Positions 15,835-27,403 of a DNA stretch of 64,000 bases are shown in pieces. Below the pieces are notes generated by a model. It searched no databases and had not been told where the DNA came from. It saw only the letters and a program-made list of their open reading frames with translations. This DNA is from Pseudarthrobacter enclensis (GTDB taxonomy: Bacteria > Actinomycetota > Actinomycetes > Actinomycetales > Micrococcaceae): contig NZ_JAUSRE010000009.1 of the NCBI RefSeq assembly GCF_030811655.1, positions 1 through 64,000 on the forward strand. Reading direction: 5' to 3'. The position numbers and the translations under genes were made by a program. The stretch's first letter is position 1; every line of letters begins with the position of its first letter.

Positions 15835-16458
15835 ATGGACTTCGGCAGCGTTGACAGCTGGGGGGTGGCCCTCTATTTCTGGGTCATCCCGCTGGTCATC
15901 GGCGACGCCATCTTCCCGCCCATCCCGTCCGAAATGGTGGTGATTACCGGCGGCGCGCTCTCCGCGGACGGCAAGGCCAACGTCTTCCTTGTGCTGGTGC
16001 TCGCGGCCCTGGCGTCCTGGCTGGGCGACATGGTGGTTTTCCACCTGTTCCGTCGGCGGCTGAGCCATGTCCTGGACCGTTGGAAGTGGGGACGCCGGGT
16101 CCACGCCGGGATCCATGCGGCCCTGGCCAAGGCGGGACGCTCGTCCACCTATGGGACAATCATCGGCGCCCGTTTCATTCCCGGTGGCCGGCTTGCCACC
16201 TCGGCGGCGTCCGGCATCGCCAACGTCTCCGTGCCCGGCTTCAGCTTGTGCGCCGGGCTGGGGGCTGTGCTGTGGGCGTGCTGGCTGGTGGGGCTGGGCT
16301 ACTTCACAGGCTCGACCACCAAGTTGCCGTTCTGGGCCAGCTCCCTGATCGGCGTGGCCGTGGGGCTTGTGATCGGCGCGGTGGTGGGCGTCCTTGTCAC
16401 CCGGCGCCGCGGCGACCGCTCCCCGGTGGAGGATGAGCCCATCCCGGACGCAGGTTAG
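15835..16458 (+). CDS. DedA-family membrane protein
   Basis: 207 residues with about five hydrophobic segments. The motif DAIFPPIPSEMVVITGG and the later FGTIIGARFIPGGR-type segment (here YGTIIGARFIPGGRLATSAASG) are DedA (SNARE-associated) hallmarks. DedA proteins are implicated in lipid-carrier recycling and membrane homeostasis. TACCTT ends 6 nt before ATG 15835, supporting a leaderless start; upstream in-frame starts overlap the divergent macrodomain gene. The tail is hydrophilic. It overlaps the end of the convergent 16455-16760 gene by 4 bp. Confidence 0.87.
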   Translation: MDFGSVDSWGVALYFWVIPLVIGDAIFPPIPSEMVVITGGALSADGKANVFLVLVLAALASWLGDMVVFHLFRRRLSHVLDRWKWGRRVHAGIHAALAKAGRSSTYGTIIGARFIPGGRLATSAASGIANVSVPGFSLCAGLGAVLWACWLVGLGYFTGSTTKLPFWASSLIGVAVGLVIGAVVGVLVTRRRGDRSPVEDEPIPDAG

Positions 16459-16760
16459 ATTGGCAGCCACTTGCCGCGGCTGCGCCGCAGCACGCTGAGG
16501 GTACCCGTCAGCGCAACGCGCTCGACGGCGTCGCGCATCATTGCTGCCGATTCCACCGCCTGCCGGTTCTCACCGCTGTACTCGCTGGCTTCGACGAGGA
16601 AGCGCAGGTTCAGCTGCGGCACGCCGCCGGCGATCTGGAGCTGGTGCGCCTCCACGTGGTGCCGGGTGCCCAACACCTCCACCGCAGTGTCCATGACGGC
16701 TTCCGGCGGATTGCCCGGCCGCAGCCCGGTGATCTTGAGGCGGGTCTGGAACGAAGGCAT
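16455..16760 (-). CDS. Hypothetical protein, 101 aa
   Basis: I do not recognise this protein. The sequence MPSFQTRLKITGLRPGNPPEAV suggests a small alpha/beta domain with no membrane segment or cysteines. ATG 16760 is preferred over 16796 because TAGGGT ends 7 nt upstream on the minus strand, giving a leaderless start. The first 12 codons of the longer reading would also run into the ppc terminator palindrome. The stop overlaps the dedA stop region by 4 bp. Confidence 0.6.
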   Translation of the reverse strand: MPSFQTRLKITGLRPGNPPEAVMDTAVEVLGTRHHVEAHQLQIAGGVPQLNLRFLVEASEYSGENRQAVESAAMMRDAVERVALTGTLSVLRRSRGKWLPI

Positions 16761-16791
16761 GCCCCCAACCCTATCCAAACCGCGATGCGCC

Positions 16792-16836
16792 ATCACTTAT
16801 GGTCCCTAACAGCGCCTGTTAGGGACCATAAGTGAT
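16792..16836. terminator. 20-bp perfect palindrome at the ppc 3' end
   Basis: Arms 16792-16811 and 16817-16836 are perfectly complementary with loop GCGCC. The arm starts ATCACTTATGG, partly resembling the ATCACTTTC of the 32-bp-period elements elsewhere. It lies just past the ppc stop and upstream of the 16455-16760 gene, so it can terminate ppc on the minus strand. Confidence 0.75.
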
Positions 16837-16852
16837 AGGGCAACAGGATGAA

Positions 16853-19660
<2,808 letters not shown>

Positions 19661-19852
19661 TGAAACAATCTTTCGAGGGGTTCGGACTTGGCTCGTACAC
19701 TGCGCTGGATACTGTGAGCCACGTTACTAGCTAAAGATGCTACCCCCGGTGCCGTGCAGTACCGAATCCGTCTCAAAAGATGTCGGGCCCGGGCGGAATG
19801 AACACACCCCGGTGGCGGTTGTAGCGTGGGCACAACGCAACCGGAAGGAACC

Positions 19853-20677
19853 ATGACCACCACAGCCGCCAAAGTTGAGCGCTGGCAGCGCTTCCGCGCC
19901 AATCGGGACAAGGCCCTCGCAGCCCGGCACGGCTGGCTGACCCTCACCTCCTTCCAGTGGCTTGCGGACTCACCTGCCGCCGTCGAGCTTGCCCCGGGCC
20001 TGTGGTCCACGGACGCAACAGGCACGACGGCGTTCCTCACCGCAGCCCCGTCCGACGGGCTCACGCTGGTGGCAACGGGCGAAAAGGTGGACGGCACCGT
20101 GTCCGCTGCCTTGGCGGATGAGGAATCGCTGATGTGGGTGCAGTTCGGCGGCCCGGATGGGGACCAGGTGGTGGTGGAACTGGCCATGCGCGGCGGCCGC
20201 TACGCCATCCGCACCCGGGACGCTGCGTCACCGGTTGTCACCGGCTTCGACGGCGTTCCCACCTACCCCTACAACCCGGACTGGGAAGTGACGGGCCGGT
20301 TTGAGGCCTATCCGGAGCCGGTGGACGTGCCGATCGGTACCGCGAACCCGCTGGTGGACGGCGTGCACCGCAGCGTGGGCGAAGTGGTGTTCCGCCTCCC
20401 CGGAAGCACTCACGAGTTCCGGCTGCAGGCGGAGGAGGAGAAACTGGGCGCCCTGACCATTACCTTCCACGACGAGACCAACGGCGACACCACCGATGAC
20501 TGGCGCAAACTCTCGCTCCCCAAACCGCGCCCGGATGGCTCTGTGGTCCTGGACTTCAACCGCGCCATCAACTACCCAAGCGCCTTCACCCCCTACGGCA
20601 CCTGCCCCATGCCGGTGAAGAACAACAGCCTGGATGTCCGGGTAGAGGCCGGCGAGAAAGAGCCCTACCCCGCCTAG
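19853..20677 (+). CDS. DUF1684 domain protein
   Basis: 274 residues. The C-terminal signature VLDFNRAINYPSAFTPYGTCPMP followed by N-x-L-x-V and AGEK is the hallmark of DUF1684. The N-terminus (WQRFRANRDKALAARHGWLTLTSFQWL) also fits. The family has no firmly established function; the conserved Asn, Cys and aromatic residues hint at an enzyme. ATG 19853 has GGAAGGAA upstream; an ATG-like start nine codons earlier lacks a ribosome site. No signal peptide. It is divergent from ppc. Confidence 0.8.
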   Translation: MTTTAAKVERWQRFRANRDKALAARHGWLTLTSFQWLADSPAAVELAPGLWSTDATGTTAFLTAAPSDGLTLVATGEKVDGTVSAALADEESLMWVQFGGPDGDQVVVELAMRGGRYAIRTRDAASPVVTGFDGVPTYPYNPDWEVTGRFEAYPEPVDVPIGTANPLVDGVHRSVGEVVFRLPGSTHEFRLQAEEEKLGALTITFHDETNGDTTDDWRKLSLPKPRPDGSVVLDFNRAINYPSAFTPYGTCPMPVKNNSLDVRVEAGEKEPYPA

Positions 20678-20689
20678 CGCCTGGGAAGC

Positions 20690-21895
20690 TTAGGAAATGG
20701 CTGATATCCCGGTGATGGCGCGGCCCACGATCAGGGAGTTCACCTCGAACGAGCCCTCATAGGTGTAGATGGCCTCGGCGTCGGCGAAGATCTTGGCCAT
20801 CCGGTAATCCGTCACGATGCCGTTCCCGCCCAGGATGGAGCGGCCCAGCGCCACGGTTTCCCGCATCCGGGCGCTGAGGTAGGACTTGGCCAGGGCCACC
20901 TGCGGCATGTCGGCGGCGCCGTGCTCCTGCAGCCTGGCGAGCCCGGCCATCATGGCCATGCTGGCCACCGCGTTGCCCAGCATGGTCACCAGCTGCTGCT
21001 GGATCAGCTGGAAATGTGCCAGCGGGCGGCCGAACTGGTGGCGCTCCACGGCGTATTGGCGGGCGACATCGAACGCCCCCAGTTGCTGGCCCACAGCCTG
21101 CCAGGCCACCATGATCCGTGAGCTGCGGAGCAGTTCCTTGGTGTCCTCGAAGCTGTTGATCCCGCCAAACCGGTCCGCTTCACGGACACGAACGTCCTTG
21201 AAGGTGATGTCTGCGTTCTGGACGGTGCGCAGCGCGATCTTGTTCTCGATTTTGCTCCGGCTGACGCCCGGCAGCGTGGCGTCCACGATGAAGCCGCGCA
21301 CGGAGCCGTCCGCCTCGTCCCGGGCCCACACCAGCATGTAGTCGCAGAACGTCCCGTTGCCGATCCACCGTTTGGCACCGTTGAGCACCCAGGTGTCGCC
21401 GCCGTCGTCCGTTTCCCCGGTGCTGGACGAGATCCGCCGGGCCCGTGTCTCCATGCCGCCGGCGACATCCGATCCATGCAGCGGCTCGGTGAGGGCGAAC
21501 GCGCCGGTGGTGCGCAGCTCCGAGGCGTCGGCGAGCAGCCGCTGTTTCTGGTCGTCCGTGCCGAAGGTGTGCAGGGACTCGACGAAGAGATCGTGGTGGA
21601 CCAGGAAGAATGTGGCGAGGGATGTGTCCACCCGGGTTATCTCCGCGATGACCAGCCCGGCGAAGAGGTGGCTGTAGCCGCGGTGGACCGGCGTGCTCAG
21701 CTCCAGTGCGGCCAGCTTGGGCAGGATGTGGGCAGGGAATTCAGCCTTGTTCCACCAGTCCGCGGCATACGGGGCCACCTCCGCGGCAAGGAAGTCCCGG
21801 AGTTCGGCGAGCTTGTTCCGTTCGTTCTGGCCCAGCATCGATTCGACGGCGAAAAAGTCCGCCGCCGGCAGCTGCGACAGGTCCGGAGCGCTCAT
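20690..21895 (-). CDS. Acyl-CoA dehydrogenase, glutaryl-CoA dehydrogenase-like
   Basis: 401 residues, full-length flavin acyl-CoA dehydrogenase: helical N-terminus, beta domain with FALTEPLHGSDVAGG, and the catalytic glutamate in YEGSFEVNSLIVGRAITGI, the position used by glutaryl-CoA and related dehydrogenases. It oxidises an acyl-CoA to the enoyl-CoA with electrons passed to ETF. The C-terminal GRAITGI is strongly reminiscent of GCDH, but chain specificity is inferred. ATG overlaps the stop of the upstream SDR gene by 4 bp, so the two form a beta-oxidation-type operon. Confidence 0.87.
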   Translation of the reverse strand: MSAPDLSQLPAADFFAVESMLGQNERNKLAELRDFLAAEVAPYAADWWNKAEFPAHILPKLAALELSTPVHRGYSHLFAGLVIAEITRVDTSLATFFLVHHDLFVESLHTFGTDDQKQRLLADASELRTTGAFALTEPLHGSDVAGGMETRARRISSSTGETDDGGDTWVLNGAKRWIGNGTFCDYMLVWARDEADGSVRGFIVDATLPGVSRSKIENKIALRTVQNADITFKDVRVREADRFGGINSFEDTKELLRSSRIMVAWQAVGQQLGAFDVARQYAVERHQFGRPLAHFQLIQQQLVTMLGNAVASMAMMAGLARLQEHGAADMPQVALAKSYLSARMRETVALGRSILGGNGIVTDYRMAKIFADAEAIYTYEGSFEVNSLIVGRAITGISAIS

Positions 21896-22686
21896 TTCGG
21901 CCCCATCCGGATGGCGCCGTCGAGGCGGATGGTTTCGCCGTTCAGCATGGCGTTGTCCACGATGTGTGCCACCAGGTTGGCATACTCCTCGGGTTTGCCC
22001 AGCCGGGACGGGTGCGGCACCTGCGCACCAAGCGAGTCCTGTGCCTCCTGCGGCAGTCCGGCCATCATGGGCGTCTCGAAAATGCCTGGCGCGATGGTGA
22101 CCACGCGGACCAGTGAGCGCGCCAGCTCACGGGCGATGGGCAGCGTCATGGCGGCCACGGCCCCCTTCGAGGCGGAGTATGCGGGCTGGCCGATCTGGCC
22201 GTCGAAGGCCGCCACGGAGGCCGTATTGATGATGACGCCGCGTTCAGGGCCGCCCAGCGGTGTGGCAGCGGGCTCGGTGGACACCATGGCTTCGGCCGCC
22301 AGCCGCAGGACATTGAAAGTCCCGATCAGGTTGACCTGGATGACGCGGCGGAACGTATCCAGGGGCAGCACGCCGTCGCGTCCCAGCACCTTGCCGGGGG
22401 TGGCGATCCCGGCGCAGTTCACCACGATGCGCAGCGGCCCCAGGCCCGTGGCGGTTCCGACGGCGGCCCTTACATCGGTCTCGCTGGTTACGTCGGCGGG
22501 GGCGAAGACGGCGGACTGGCCGGCTTCGGCACGGCCGTTGAGTTCGCCCGCCACTGCCTGCCCGTCGGAGGAAGGCAGGTCAACCAGCACCACCGAGGCG
22601 CCGCCGTCGAACAACTTCCGTGCGGTGGCCGCGCCCAGTCCTGAGGCGCCGCCTGTCACCAGTGCGACGCTGCCTTTGATCTCCAT
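21892..22686 (-). CDS. SDR-family 3-hydroxyacyl-CoA dehydrogenase-like oxidoreductase
   Basis: 264 residues, classical short-chain dehydrogenase. The NAD site TGGASGLG is near the N-terminus, followed by NCAG, the catalytic Ser in NTASVAAFDG and Y-x3-K in YSASKGA. The C-terminus resembles the type-II 3-hydroxyacyl-CoA dehydrogenases (HSD17B10 group): RLGKPEEYANLVAHIVDNAMLNGETIRLDG. It follows an AAGGAGG site that fixes ATG 22686 over upstream in-frame starts. It is the first gene of a coupled pair with the acyl-CoA dehydrogenase, consistent with an acyl-CoA degradation route. Confidence 0.87.
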   Translation of the reverse strand: MEIKGSVALVTGGASGLGAATARKLFDGGASVVLVDLPSSDGQAVAGELNGRAEAGQSAVFAPADVTSETDVRAAVGTATGLGPLRIVVNCAGIATPGKVLGRDGVLPLDTFRRVIQVNLIGTFNVLRLAAEAMVSTEPAATPLGGPERGVIINTASVAAFDGQIGQPAYSASKGAVAAMTLPIARELARSLVRVVTIAPGIFETPMMAGLPQEAQDSLGAQVPHPSRLGKPEEYANLVAHIVDNAMLNGETIRLDGAIRMGPK

Positions 22687-22828
22687 ACATCCTCCTTGAT
22701 GCGTGTCCCCATGCCGCGGCGCGGCCTCGACCAACAGTTAATGAATGTTAACTGAAATAAGGGGAACCTGCACGGTGCCGCGCCTTCGGCCCCACGCCTG
22801 TCAGCGGCACCCGGTTAGGGTGGACGGC

Positions 22829-24130
22829 ATGACGTCCACCGGCACTCCACTGACCACCTGGCAGGACAGGGCGGACCACGCCGCACAGTCCGTAACCGCA
22901 CTGTTCGGCCGGAAACTTGTGTTCCTGCCGGGAACACACCTGGGCGCCGTGCTGTGGCAAGGGAAACGTCCCCCTGGACAGGGTGCGCCTCCCGCAGGGC
23001 AGGATGCAGAAGCAGTGGCCCAGCTGCCGGGAAAGTGGCTCGCGGCGCTCCGGCGCGCCCGGCCCGCCGCCGGTTTGGTCCTGCCCTGGCACTACTGGTG
23101 GCAGGCGCACTACGTGGACTGCCTGGTGGACACCGGCTGGCGGGAGCTTGGCAGCGGAGCCACCCCCGCAGCCCGGTTCAACGGTCCGGACCGCCCCAGT
23201 GCCGGGCACCTTGCCTCCCGGCTGGTCACCGGAATCAGGCTGCGCAACGCCCTCACGTTCGTGAACAGCTACTACGACGACATGGCGTGGCTGGCGCTGG
23301 CAACCCTCCGGCTGGACAGGCTGGCAGAGGAGACGCGGCGCCCGGGGCGCCGCCGCAACGCTGCGGTCCGCGCATCCCTGGCGCTGCAGTTCGACGCCGC
23401 CTGCACCGACGATCTGGGCGGCGGCACGTTCTGGAACAAGAAACGGGACTTCAAGAACACCCCCGCCACGGCTCCGGTGGCCCTGTTTTATGCCCGCACC
23501 GGCCGGCGCGACCGGGCGCAGGCGCTCCTGGCCTGGCTGGACGCCACCCTCTTCGACCCGGAGCAGGGGCTGTACCTGGACGGTGCGCGCCTGAACCAGG
23601 CCGGCGACGTGGTGATCGAGCGGGCCCTGTACACCTACAACCAGGGACCCGTGCTGCGTGCGCTCCTCGAAGTAGGCGGGGAGGCGAACCTGGCCCGGGT
23701 AGTAGTGCTGGTGGACGCCGTGCAACGGCTGTTGACGGTGCACGCTGGAAGCGGAGCGCCGGGGACCATACTCCGCTGCGAGGGCACGGGCGACGGCGGC
23801 CTCTTCACCGGGATCCTGTGCCGCTACCTGGCACTCGCGGCAGCGGATACCAGGCTCCCGGAACGCACCCGGGCTTCTGCTGCACGCCTGGTGACGGACA
23901 CGGCGGAGGCGTTCTGGTCCGGGCGCCGCCTGGTACTCAGCGGCGAAGCGGGCGCCCGGAAGGCGGGTAAAAGCATCTTCTCCATGCACGCGGCCCAGCC
24001 TGCGGCCATAACGTACCCACCGGGCGCATCGGTGGAACTCGCAACCCAACTCCAGGCGTGGATGACGCTGGAAGCGGCGGCGTCGGTAAGCGTCACATAC
24101 CCTCGCGCCGGCACGCCCCCAACGCTTTAG
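22829..24130 (+). CDS. Glycoside hydrolase family 76 protein (alpha-1,6-mannanase-like)
   Basis: 433 residues. The adjacent acidic pair in NSYYDDMAWLALA (about D150-D151) is the GH76 catalytic signature, and GGTFWNKKRDFKNTPATAPVALFYAR and YTYNQGPVLRALLE follow in the expected order. GH76 enzymes act on alpha-1,6-mannose polymers, including envelope glycolipids and glycans. No signal peptide is seen, so action may be cytoplasmic or it may leave by another route. TAGGGT ends 7 nt before the ATG and there is no ribosome site: leaderless. Its stop overlaps the convergent GH32 gene by 4 bp. Confidence 0.8.
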   Translation: MTSTGTPLTTWQDRADHAAQSVTALFGRKLVFLPGTHLGAVLWQGKRPPGQGAPPAGQDAEAVAQLPGKWLAALRRARPAAGLVLPWHYWWQAHYVDCLVDTGWRELGSGATPAARFNGPDRPSAGHLASRLVTGIRLRNALTFVNSYYDDMAWLALATLRLDRLAEETRRPGRRRNAAVRASLALQFDAACTDDLGGGTFWNKKRDFKNTPATAPVALFYARTGRRDRAQALLAWLDATLFDPEQGLYLDGARLNQAGDVVIERALYTYNQGPVLRALLEVGGEANLARVVVLVDAVQRLLTVHAGSGAPGTILRCEGTGDGGLFTGILCRYLALAAADTRLPERTRASAARLVTDTAEAFWSGRRLVLSGEAGARKAGKSIFSMHAAQPAAITYPPGASVELATQLQAWMTLEAAASVSVTYPRAGTPPTL

Positions 24131-25794
24131 CGGATGCCGGCGAGCGGCGTGATGGTCGCGCCCTTGAGCATGACCGGACCGTCCGCGGCCAGCCGCGCCT
24201 CCCGATGCCCGGCAGGCGGGAACACCAGGGAGGTCAGCGTGTGTCCGTCCACGAAGACCTCCACGGAGGACCGGTCCACGTACACGGTGAGGCGGACGGT
24301 GTCCCCGCCGGGCTGCACGTCCACGGAACGTGCCTGCCGGTAAGCCCCGTCCACCTTCGGCTCACCGCCAAGGGCCGCGCCGGTTGCTGCGGCGTCGCCG
24401 TCCCGGAGCACGAACGCCCGGCCGGACCTGAAGTCGTAGCCGACTGTTGCGTAGGTGGTACCCCCGCTCTGCAGGAGCAGCCGCGCCTCGCCGGTGCGAT
24501 CGGCAGGCTTTTCGAGTTCGACGTCGGCCTTGAACGCACCGTTGTCCGGTACCGGCAATGCCCTCCCGCCAGACAGCCCGCCGCCCGGTACCTTGGACGA
24601 TTCCCCTTCCAGCGACTGCAGCGCGGGGGTGGGCGTGGACTTCAGAGCGGGCCGCCCGCCGTCGGACGCCAGCCGGATGTCCCGCACCAGGGACGCCGCG
24701 CCGAACCAGCCCTCAGTGGGCAGCTGACGGGCGTAGGCCCAGTTGTTCATCCAGCCAATCGCATGCCGGGACGCCTTGCGCTGCCCGTCGGACAGCCGCG
24801 GGTCATCCCAGGTGACCGCCGCGTAGAAATCCGTGCCGCCGTCGAGCCACTGGTGGCCGCCGTCCGGCGTGAAGGCCTTGCCGTCAAAGCTGCCGGTCCA
24901 GTACGCCAGGCCAGTGGTGCGGCCCTCGGCCGAGCCGTTGGCGCTGGCGGCCAGGACCCAGGTGCGCTTGGCGGGGTCGCCGTCGACGTCCATCTGGAAG
25001 AAGTCGGGGCACTCCAGGGTGCCCAGCCCGTCCTGCTGAAACCCGGAAACGTAGGACCACTGTTTTAGGTCCCTGGACGTGTAGAAGCCGATCTTGTGCT
25101 CCTCGGCCAGCAGCATCAGCCACTGGTTGTTTGCCTCATCCCGCACGATGCGGGGGTCCCGCCAGTCCCTGGCACCGGGATTCTCCATCACGGGGTTCTG
25201 TCCGTAGCTTTGGAAGCTGTAGCCGTTGTCGGTGGAGTAGAACAGGGACTGGCGCTGGACGCCGTCGTGCTGCTGGGTGAGGACCGCGATGACGGCTCCC
25301 TTGCCGAACCCGGCGGTGCCCTCCGCGTCCACCACGGCGGACCCGGTCTCGACGTCGCCCAGGCCGTTGCGGAACTTGGGAATGGCCACACCCTCGTTCT
25401 TCCAGTGCACCAGGTCCGTGCTGGTGGCGTGGAACCACTCGGTGCCGTTCCCCTCCGGGTAATCGGCGTTGTAGAGGTAGTAGTAGTGCCAGACTCCGTC
25501 CAGGAAGAACGGCCGCTGGGGATCGTTCATCCAGCGCCCGTCCGGTGTGAGATGGTAGGCGGGCCGATAGCCCGGGCCATCAGGCGACGGCGCGTCAGCG
25601 GTCGACGGCGTGGTGGCCCGGGCACCGGCCTCCGCGGTGCCCTGTGCCGGGCCGGCCGGGCCGTCGCCCTGCCGGAGGTTGCCCGCCAGCACCAGCGAGA
25701 CCGCCACCGCCAGCACGGCCAGGGCAGCCGCCACCCAGAGGAAGGGGCGGCGCGGCAGTGCGGCAGTCAGGGTATCGGGAAAGCGTGGAGGCAT
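24127..25794 (-). CDS. Membrane-anchored or secreted GH32 fructan/sucrose hydrolase
   Basis: 555 residues. An N-terminal hydrophobic helix (about 15-35) places the enzyme outside as a signal or anchor. The five-bladed catalytic domain has nucleophile motif WMNDPQRP (about residue 90), RDP transition-state motif (WRDPRIVRD) and acid/base in LECPDFF. A C-terminal GH32 beta-sandwich follows (ARLLLQSGG, RSSVEVFVDG). The substrate is levan, inulin or sucrose; levanase-type is likely from the extracellular setting. ATG 25794 lacks a good ribosome site; longer in-frame starts reach 25902 across a 5' hairpin (about 25828-25854). Confidence 0.87.
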   Translation of the reverse strand: MPPRFPDTLTAALPRRPFLWVAAALAVLAVAVSLVLAGNLRQGDGPAGPAQGTAEAGARATTPSTADAPSPDGPGYRPAYHLTPDGRWMNDPQRPFFLDGVWHYYYLYNADYPEGNGTEWFHATSTDLVHWKNEGVAIPKFRNGLGDVETGSAVVDAEGTAGFGKGAVIAVLTQQHDGVQRQSLFYSTDNGYSFQSYGQNPVMENPGARDWRDPRIVRDEANNQWLMLLAEEHKIGFYTSRDLKQWSYVSGFQQDGLGTLECPDFFQMDVDGDPAKRTWVLAASANGSAEGRTTGLAYWTGSFDGKAFTPDGGHQWLDGGTDFYAAVTWDDPRLSDGQRKASRHAIGWMNNWAYARQLPTEGWFGAASLVRDIRLASDGGRPALKSTPTPALQSLEGESSKVPGGGLSGGRALPVPDNGAFKADVELEKPADRTGEARLLLQSGGTTYATVGYDFRSGRAFVLRDGDAAATGAALGGEPKVDGAYRQARSVDVQPGGDTVRLTVYVDRSSVEVFVDGHTLTSLVFPPAGHREARLAADGPVMLKGATITPLAGIR

Positions 25795-25911
25795 GGCGGC
25801 GTCAATCCGTTGCTGAACGCACAAGTGCCGTCCCCCGAGGTCGGGGAACGGCACCAGCGCAAGTGAACCGTCAATTCTACCCGCCCGGCCCGCGGCTCCC
25901 AACCCGGCACG

Positions 25912-26529
25912 TCATGGAGCAGTTTCCTGGTCCAGGCCTGCGGGGCGCCTCTTTTGCGGATACGGCGTTTCCCCTCGCGCCAGCATCGCCACGAACTCCC
26001 GTATCCGCCGCTCCCGGGTTGCCGGCTGCTTCGCCGAATTGGTGCGGTAGACAAGGGAGAACAGGTTGGTCTTGGTGAGGACATCGAACGTCGCCTGCGC
26101 CGCGGGGTCCGCAGCGACCGCCGCCGCCAGGTCTGCCGGGACCTCCACGTCCGCCTGGCCCCCGTAGGCTGCGTCCCAGCGCCCATTGGCCTTTGCTGCC
26201 TCCACTGCCGCCCTGCCGGCGCCGGTCATTTTCCCTTCCGCTTCCAGCCGGGCAATGTGTCCCACGTTCCTGGCGGACCAAATGCTCCTGGGGCGCCGTG
26301 GCGTCATGCGCACGAACATCGTTTCCCCGTCCCGGCGCCGGCCCTGGCCGTCAATCCAGCCAAAGCACAGTGCCTCGTCCACGGCTGCCTGGTAGTCAAG
26401 GCCGGTCACCGTTCCGCCCTTTTTGGAGAGGACAAGCCAGACGCCGGGACGAGTAGCAGCGTTCTTTTCCAGCCAGGCTCGCCAGGCAGCGGCATCAGGC
26501 ACCAGCAGTTCCTCGAGTTCAACGGCCAT
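25912..26529 (-). CDS. YdeI/OmpD-associated family protein
   Basis: 205 residues. Typical N-terminal segment WRAWLEKNAATRPGVWLVLSKKGG, then ALCFGWIDGQGRRRDGETMFVRMTPRRPRSIWSARN, the signature of the YdeI family (also called bacteriocin-protection-like), and a C-terminal NSAKQPATRERRIREFVAMLARG segment. The family's activity is not established; it is cytoplasmic and DUF1905/DUF1801-like proteins are its usual relatives. ATG 26529 starts a gene divergent from the VOC protein, with about 110 bp between. Confidence 0.8.
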   Translation of the reverse strand: MAVELEELLVPDAAAWRAWLEKNAATRPGVWLVLSKKGGTVTGLDYQAAVDEALCFGWIDGQGRRRDGETMFVRMTPRRPRSIWSARNVGHIARLEAEGKMTGAGRAAVEAAKANGRWDAAYGGQADVEVPADLAAAVAADPAAQATFDVLTKTNLFSLVYRTNSAKQPATRERRIREFVAMLARGETPYPQKRRPAGLDQETAP

Positions 26530-26638
26530 GGCCCAATTCTGCCCGGACGATCACGGGCCACAAGCCCCATGTGCGTTGAGGCTCCAGGTGGCATCATGGC
26601 CCTACAGACCGCCGTCCCTCCACACCAAGGACAACGCC

Positions 26639-27394
26639 ATGCTCCGAGTCCGTCCCGTCCATTTCACGTCCCGCACCGGGGCCTGGAAGCAGCTCCTCAC
26701 CGCGCTGGGGATGGTCCAGACAGAGGACGACGGCGGGTGGCAGGTTTTCGACTCGGCGTCAGGCCGCCTTGCGCTGCATGGCGCGGAGGCGGGTTCGGCG
26801 CAGGACGGCCGGACGGTGTTTGGCGTGGAGGTGGGCGACGTGGCCGAGTTCGCCCGCCGCACCAACCTGTCGGCGCTTGAAGAGGGCTCCCGGGAGGAGC
26901 CACAGGAGGATGGGCCTCGGCCGGCCGAGCTGGTCAGCGCGGACCACGGCGACGCCTGCCGGATCAGCGCGCCGGACGGCTTCAGCTTCCTGGCTGACAA
27001 GGCCTCCCACACTGCGCAGTGTGCCGACGCCGATCCCGCCCTGGCCGTCGTCGCGGTCTGGTACACCCCGGACCCCGAGGGGGCCGTCCGCACCCTGCTG
27101 CATGTCGGCGCCCGGCCCCGCCCCGTCCCGGACAATGACGAAACGGCCGACTTCACGGCCAAGAACGGCGGCGTCCTCCTGGTCCGGTCGGCGTCCGGAC
27201 CATCGCGGTCCGGCTTGGGGTTTGAGTACGACGGCGGCCTGGAACCGTTGCAGGAGCGCCTCACCGCTGCCGGGTTCCCAGCCAGCGTGACCGAGGAGGC
27301 TTTTGGCAGCACCCTCCACGTGGCCAATCCGGACGCCGGCAGCCCCAACGCGCCCGCCACGGTGTGGATCTCCCAGCGGCGCCCCATGGGGTAG
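26639..27394 (+). CDS. VOC-superfamily protein (glyoxalase/bleomycin-resistance fold)
   Basis: 251 residues with two beta-alpha-beta-beta-beta-like modules: the first from VRPVHFTSRTGAWKQLLTALGM, the second from VAVWYTPDPEGAVRTLLHVGARPR. These resemble VOC domains, but metal ligands are not obvious, so catalytic activity is uncertain. ATG 26639 has AAGGA upstream. The longer reading from 26423 overlaps ydeI antisense and is rejected. The Nudix-like gene follows after only 9 bp, suggesting co-transcription or a leaderless downstream start. Confidence 0.7.
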   Translation: MLRVRPVHFTSRTGAWKQLLTALGMVQTEDDGGWQVFDSASGRLALHGAEAGSAQDGRTVFGVEVGDVAEFARRTNLSALEEGSREEPQEDGPRPAELVSADHGDACRISAPDGFSFLADKASHTAQCADADPALAVVAVWYTPDPEGAVRTLLHVGARPRPVPDNDETADFTAKNGGVLLVRSASGPSRSGLGFEYDGGLEPLQERLTAAGFPASVTEEAFGSTLHVANPDAGSPNAPATVWISQRRPMG

Positions 27395-27403
27395 AACTTA
27401 AGC

